Both the position numbers and the translations under genes were made by a program. From positions 3,472,001 through 3,536,000 of the forward strand of contig LR632930.1 of NCBI GenBank assembly GCA_902167325.1: 64,000 nt of DNA, in the 5' to 3' direction. A model generated the notes under the pieces. The model did no database searches, was not told where the DNA came from, and worked only from the letters and a program-made list of their open reading frames with translations. Position 1 is the stretch's first letter. Each line of letters begins with the position of its first letter. Of the stretch, positions 61,086-64,000 are shown piece by piece. The stretch is from Chitinophaga pinensis (GTDB taxonomy: Bacteria > Bacteroidota > Bacteroidia > Chitinophagales > Chitinophagaceae).

Positions 61086-61200
61086 TTCATTTTATTGACC
61101 ATGCCGGATTCGCAGAAAATAACATGCCAGCCGGTGTATACGGGCGTTATTTCCGCATGTTTCCGTAGTTTGCACCTTCCCCAAATTAGATCCTTACTAC

Positions 61201-61704
61201 ATGCATCTGCTTATACAACAAATTGAACGTACCATATTAGCCCCTTGCGGCATGCCAATTTCCCATATTGAAGCAGACCCGGAATCCGAAGAGTACCATG
61301 GTTACAATCTGGTATGTAATGAAAACATCCATCTCAAATTCCGGCTGGCTAAACTGACACCTAAGAAGGCAGGTAATTTCGTGGCCATGTGGAAACGGAA
61401 TGCTGAAGGAGTTACAGTTCCATTCGAACATGCAGATGTCTTCGATTATTACCTCGTGGCAGCACAATTTGAAAATCGTAATGGTTTATTCTTTTTCCCG
61501 AAAGATGTACTTGTGCAAAATGGTGTATTGACGCATTATGGAAAGGAAGGGAAAAGAGGTTTTCGGTTATATCCGGATTGGGTTACAGCCCCAAACCGTC
61601 AGGCAGAAAGAACGCAGCAATGGCAATTGCCATATTTCATATCATTAGAGGAAGGAAAGAGTACTGCAGTTGAGAAGCTGCAAGTTATATTACAGGTATC
61701 ATAG
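61201..61704 (+). CDS. MepB-family protein
   Basis: A 167-residue cytosolic protein. The sequence matches the MepB pattern seen in Staphylococcus and Bacteroidota: SHIEADPESEEYHGYNLVCN, FRLAKLTPKKAGNFVAMWKR, PFEHADVFDYYLVAAQFENR, GLFFFPKDVLVQNGVLTHYGKEGKRGFRLYP and the end WQLPYFISL. The family has no clear biochemical role; in Staphylococcus it stands next to the multidrug exporter MepA, which is absent here. Upstream TAGTTTGC resembles a -7 element lacking one base. A strong terminator follows. Confidence 0.88.
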   Translation: MHLLIQQIERTILAPCGMPISHIEADPESEEYHGYNLVCNENIHLKFRLAKLTPKKAGNFVAMWKRNAEGVTVPFEHADVFDYYLVAAQFENRNGLFFFPKDVLVQNGVLTHYGKEGKRGFRLYPDWVTAPNRQAERTQQWQLPYFISLEEGKSTAVEKLQVILQVS

Positions 61705-61707
61705 CGA

Positions 61708-61744
61708 AAGCGGGAGATGGATGCATCTCCCGCTTCCGTTTTTT
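61708..61744. terminator. Terminator between MepB gene and the tRNA-like gene
   Basis: A perfect 12-bp stem AAGCGGGAGATG (61708-61719) with complement at 61724-61735, loop GATG, then six T at 61739-61744. It faces the minus-strand tRNA-like gene and can end transcripts from both sides. Confidence 0.9.
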
Positions 61745-61749
61745 GTAGC

Positions 61750-61816
61750 AGCCGCGGGTGGATTTGAACCACCGTAGAAGGCGGGAAGCCTCTGCCTGAC
61801 CACTCGGCCACACGGC
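61750..61816 (-). tRNA. tRNA-Gly-like gene with aberrant stems (likely degenerate tRNA)
   Basis: 67 bases on the minus strand. A D arm GCC/GGC with GAGTGGTCA loop, a T arm GGTGG/CCACC with loop TTCAAAT, U8 and the discriminator T are normal. The acceptor stem has only 6 bp (GCCGTG with CGCGGC, one G-T pair). The anticodon stem GAGGC/GCCTT encloses only five bases, TTCCC. G1-C72, C2-G71 and U73 are glycine identity signals, and the loop reads as a CCC anticodon that lost two bases. The 3' CCA is not encoded. It may be a pseudo-tRNA or a non-standard glycine tRNA. It is 18 bases from the sterol-desaturase-type gene. Confidence 0.65.
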
Positions 61817-61833
61817 ATGATCTTTATGTGCTG

Positions 61834-63051
61834 TTAAGGCTGATAAAGCCATCGTTGCACGGATGCGCGTATGCGCGAAAAGTAAAAAGTGATAAGCACT
61901 GCTGCGGATATAATGCTGACGTACACATACAGATGCCTGAAGTAGAACATGCACACCAGCGCCAGCAGCATTACCCGGGCGTATTCAAGATAGAAGAACC
62001 ATTTCTTCTGTTCAAGTATGGCGCCTGTATTCACAAGGCTCAGCAGCACAAAGAAAACGGCGAATACACTCAGGCCCGCGGGTATCCATGCTTCGAATAA
62101 CATCACCGTAAACAGGACGGTGATACTTAGGATGGTTTGTGCGACAACATACACTCTCTGGCCACGCGTTTGATCACGGGAATGTGCATTCCTCAGCCAT
62201 CTTGCTTCCAGCTCACCACGTATGTTGGGATCAATATCATCAGGCTTACCGAAAATGACTTTCCATTTTTTGCGTAACCCATGCGCCTGCACGAAAGCAG
62301 TGCCCAGCTCCAGCATGAAATGGAACTGCTGCCATAGAAAGCTGTAGCTGCCCAGCGGTTTGGTAAGTCCGTATACGCAGGGTACTTCCTTCTTCTCTTC
62401 CATGAACGTACCAAACATTTTATCCCATACGATGAGTACATCGCCGTAGTTTTTATCGAGGTATACCTCGTTGGAGGAGTGATGTACCCGGTGGTGACTG
62501 GGTGTTACAAGAAAATATTCCAGCCAGCCCAGTTTGCCGATGGTGCGGGTATGGATGAAGAAAGGGTACAACCCATGCACCAGTAACAGCGAAGTGATCA
62601 TGGCAGGAGGGAAGCCTGCAAGTGGCAGTACTGCCCAGAACAGGGAGCGCGCTGCAGATTGAAACACCGTAATGCGCGCGGATACCGTGTAGTTGAAATC
62701 TTCACTCTGGTGATGCACCACATGCGCTGCCCAGAGAATATTCACTTCATGTGCCAGCCTGTGATACCAGTACCATACAAAATCGGTTGCGATAAAAAGC
62801 AGGACCCAGGTATACCATGCCGGTTTGATGTCCCAGATAGCGAAATGGCTGTAAATGTATTCGAAGAAGAAATAGAATAATCCGGTAACGAACACATCTA
62901 ACAGGCGCTCGGCTATGCCGGTATTTAGGTTGGCGACGGATTCGGCAAAATGAAAATAGTTGCGCCCCGTTCGTTTAGACAGCAGGTATTCCAGCCCGAT
63001 AAAGAGCAGGAACCCTACAATGGAAAGGGCGATCCAGTTTAGATGTTGCAT
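61834..63051 (-). CDS. Sterol desaturase/fatty acid hydroxylase family membrane protein
   Basis: A 405-residue membrane di-iron enzyme of the sterol desaturase family. The histidine boxes are WYHRLAHEVNILWAAHVVHHQSEDF and PSHHRVHHSSNEVYLDKNYGD. These bind the two irons used to hydroxylate or desaturate a lipid; the substrate is likely a lipid head group or chain, but not readable. Helices flank the boxes (IALSIVGFLLFIGLEYLL, FVTGLFYFFFEYIY, WYTWVLLFIATDFVWYWY). The last third (ARWLRNAHSRDQTRGQRVYV and four more helices) is longer than in short family members. It lies between the GH31 gene and the tRNA-like gene on the same strand. Confidence 0.93.
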   Translation of the reverse strand: MQHLNWIALSIVGFLLFIGLEYLLSKRTGRNYFHFAESVANLNTGIAERLLDVFVTGLFYFFFEYIYSHFAIWDIKPAWYTWVLLFIATDFVWYWYHRLAHEVNILWAAHVVHHQSEDFNYTVSARITVFQSAARSLFWAVLPLAGFPPAMITSLLLVHGLYPFFIHTRTIGKLGWLEYFLVTPSHHRVHHSSNEVYLDKNYGDVLIVWDKMFGTFMEEKKEVPCVYGLTKPLGSYSFLWQQFHFMLELGTAFVQAHGLRKKWKVIFGKPDDIDPNIRGELEARWLRNAHSRDQTRGQRVYVVAQTILSITVLFTVMLFEAWIPAGLSVFAVFFVLLSLVNTGAILEQKKWFFYLEYARVMLLALVCMFYFRHLYVYVSIISAAVLITFYFSRIRASVQRWLYQP

Positions 63052-63093
63052 GGATATAATGGTTAGTCTACTAAAATGGTAGACAAAATAACG

Positions 63094-63133
63094 TGATTTA
63101 TACGAAACGGCAAAATCCGTTTCGTATAAATCA
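63094..63133. terminator. Perfect 17-bp hairpin between GH31 and desaturase genes
   Basis: TGATTTATACGAAACGG (63094-63110) pairs exactly with 63117-63133; loop CAAAAT. On the minus strand it lies 11 bases after the GH31 stop and has only a weak T run after it (GTTATTTTG). Most likely it ends GH31 transcription; a processing or regulatory hairpin is possible. Confidence 0.6.
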
Positions 63134-63144
63134 TATCACATACA

Positions 63145-64000
63145 TTATCTGAGAATGATTTCTTCGAAGTTTCTGGGAAGGAGAATCTCTACGATGCCGG
63201 CCTTGAGTGCGTTAGCCGGGAGGTCAAACGATACGCCGTCTACCACACAGGTAACAGGCGTGAAAGGCAGTCCGTGAATGCGGAGGCGGTGGCTGCGGTA
63301 ATCTGCTTCGAACTTACCTACGAACTTTTTCTTTAAACGGAACTGCCCGGCTTCGGAAACCTGTTTGAAGCGCACGAGGTTGTACTGCCCGGTTTTGTAT
63401 GCATAGTGATCACCTGCATCTTCGTAGAGAATGCTGTGGGTAATGCCTTCGCCAAAATAAACCTGCAGAATCATTTCTTCCACCTTACGCTGACCTACCC
63501 ATTCCATATCGGGATACTGGGGCACTACGGCCCCGCCTTTCACGAATATGGGCATTTCCGATAAGGGGGTGGGAATGGTAACAGACTGTCCCCCGGAAAA
63601 GCGCTGGTCGTTGAAGTAATAATACCAGCTTCCTTCCGGGAGGTACACTGATTTTTCCTGCATACCCGGCTCACTTACGTGGCTGATGAGGATACTGTCT
63701 CCCAGCAGGAACTCGTGGTTGAGATCGTGCGTATTGGCATCGTGCTGTGCTACGAACGCGAGGGGGCGCAGCATAGGCGTGCCATAAGCGGCATATTGCC
63801 AGAAGGTGGTGTAGATGTAGGGGAGAAGGCGGTAGCGAAGCTGGATGAATGATTTGATAACCGCTTCATATTCCGGCCCGAAGCTCCAGGGTTCCTGGTC
63901 GAAGCCTGTATCGTTGCTGGCAGAGTGGGTACGCATGAGCGGGTGGAAGGCGCCCAGCTGAATCCAGCGGGTATATAGTTCTCCTGAAGGCTCGCCGATA
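63145..64000 (-). CDS. GH31-family alpha-glycosidase, C-terminal part (cut by window end)
   Basis: The gene enters from the right edge; about 285 C-terminal codons are visible, in frame to the edge. Family 31 members are alpha-glucosidases, alpha-xylosidases and related enzymes. Visible features are the loop after the acid/base (LYTRWIQLGAFHPLMRTHSA, then EPWSFG) and the barrel end SFIQLRYRLLPYIYTTFWQYAAYGTPMLRPLAF. The all-beta domain follows with FLLGDSILISHVSEPG, LPEGSWYYYFNDQRFSGGQS and EMPIFVKGGAVVPQYP, then a DUF5110-type end. The catalytic Asp residues lie outside the window. The start codon is not visible; the ATG at 63936 is internal. Confidence 0.95.
   Translation of the reverse strand, partial: IGEPSGELYTRWIQLGAFHPLMRTHSASNDTGFDQEPWSFGPEYEAVIKSFIQLRYRLLPYIYTTFWQYAAYGTPMLRPLAFVAQHDANTHDLNHEFLLGDSILISHVSEPGMQEKSVYLPEGSWYYYFNDQRFSGGQSVTIPTPLSEMPIFVKGGAVVPQYPDMEWVGQRKVEEMILQVYFGEGITHSILYEDAGDHYAYKTGQYNLVRFKQVSEAGQFRLKKKFVGKFEADYRSHRLRIHGLPFTPVTCVVDGVSFDLPANALKAGIVEILLPRNFEEIILR

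Noticed and set aside
61750..61816. tRNA-Cys reading of the tRNA-like gene
   Set aside because: The arms resemble some tRNA-Cys scaffolds, but no GCA anticodon is present and the acceptor end carries glycine identity bases.

Overview
The window looks like chromosomal DNA of a Bacteroidota bacterium, most likely a Chitinophaga-like member of the Chitinophagaceae. The evidence is two SusC-type TonB-dependent receptors (one paired with SusD), a giant secreted protein with a type IX secretion (Por) tail, Bacteroidota-typical families (DUF4295, DUF5723, DUF4294, DUF4382), bacillithiol enzymes, little use of Shine-Dalgarno sites, and several TAnnTTTG promoter elements. GC looks close to 50 percent, except for AT-richer stretches at the giant secreted protein (6.8-12.5 kb) and the tail of the Rhs toxin locus (32.1-33.3 kb). 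No insertion sequence, prophage or CRISPR array was seen.

Layout. 1-6.8 kb: 5' part of a SusC receptor (minus strand, cut by the window edge), aspartate kinase, fructose-1,6-bisphosphatase, a CAP-domain protein, an ABC ATPase, a YfiT/DinB protein and a Nudix hydrolase. 6.8-12.5 kb: one 1889-residue T9SS cargo protein. 12.5-16.8 kb: a minus-strand set of lipoprotein, folC, a DUF5723 outer-membrane protein and a TonB-like protein. 16.9-24.6 kb: an MFS transporter; a tightly overlapping minus-strand operon of arginase-family hydrolase, small membrane protein and radical SAM protein; then, divergently, the cytochrome c maturation genes ccmE (Cys variant) and ccmF. 24.7-27.1 kb: an alpha/beta hydrolase, a DUF4294 protein and bshB1.

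27.2-35 kb is the accessory part: two small unknown genes, a 1455-residue Rhs protein with an AT-rich C-terminal toxin-like tail, an adjacent candidate immunity gene, a gene fragment, and a 418-residue protein with an odd C-terminal tail. 35.2-39.6 kb: a NarL-type response regulator, a lipoprotein, a TPR sensor kinase and a small secreted protein. 39.8-41.4 kb: an unlisted 39-residue membrane peptide and a peroxiredoxin plus AhpD-like pair. 41.5-50.2 kb: the conserved housekeeping block rpmB-rpmG-DUF4295-ftsY, a JmjC-type protein, rimO, a DEAD-box helicase and glgB. 50.4-64 kb: a DUF4382 lipoprotein with an Asp-rich insert, a MORN-like protein, a hybrid sensor kinase, a SusC/SusD pair, a broken DUF6766 gene, a free-standing response regulator, a MepB-like protein, an aberrant tRNA-like gene, a sterol-desaturase-family enzyme and the C-terminal part of a GH31 glycosidase.

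The most unusual signals are: (i) intergenic arrays with an 11-bp period at several loci, two of which are 92 percent identical inverted copies 42 kb apart sharing a hairpin; (ii) the Rhs toxin/immunity module with a decaying fragment beside it; (iii) a five-tract G-quadruplex motif; (iv) a 67-nt tRNA-like gene with a 6-bp acceptor stem and a 5-nt anticodon loop; (v) a DUF6766 pseudogene whose deletion point can be located; and (vi) the radical SAM/ureohydrolase operon. All identities and alignments were made by eye; no database search was possible.
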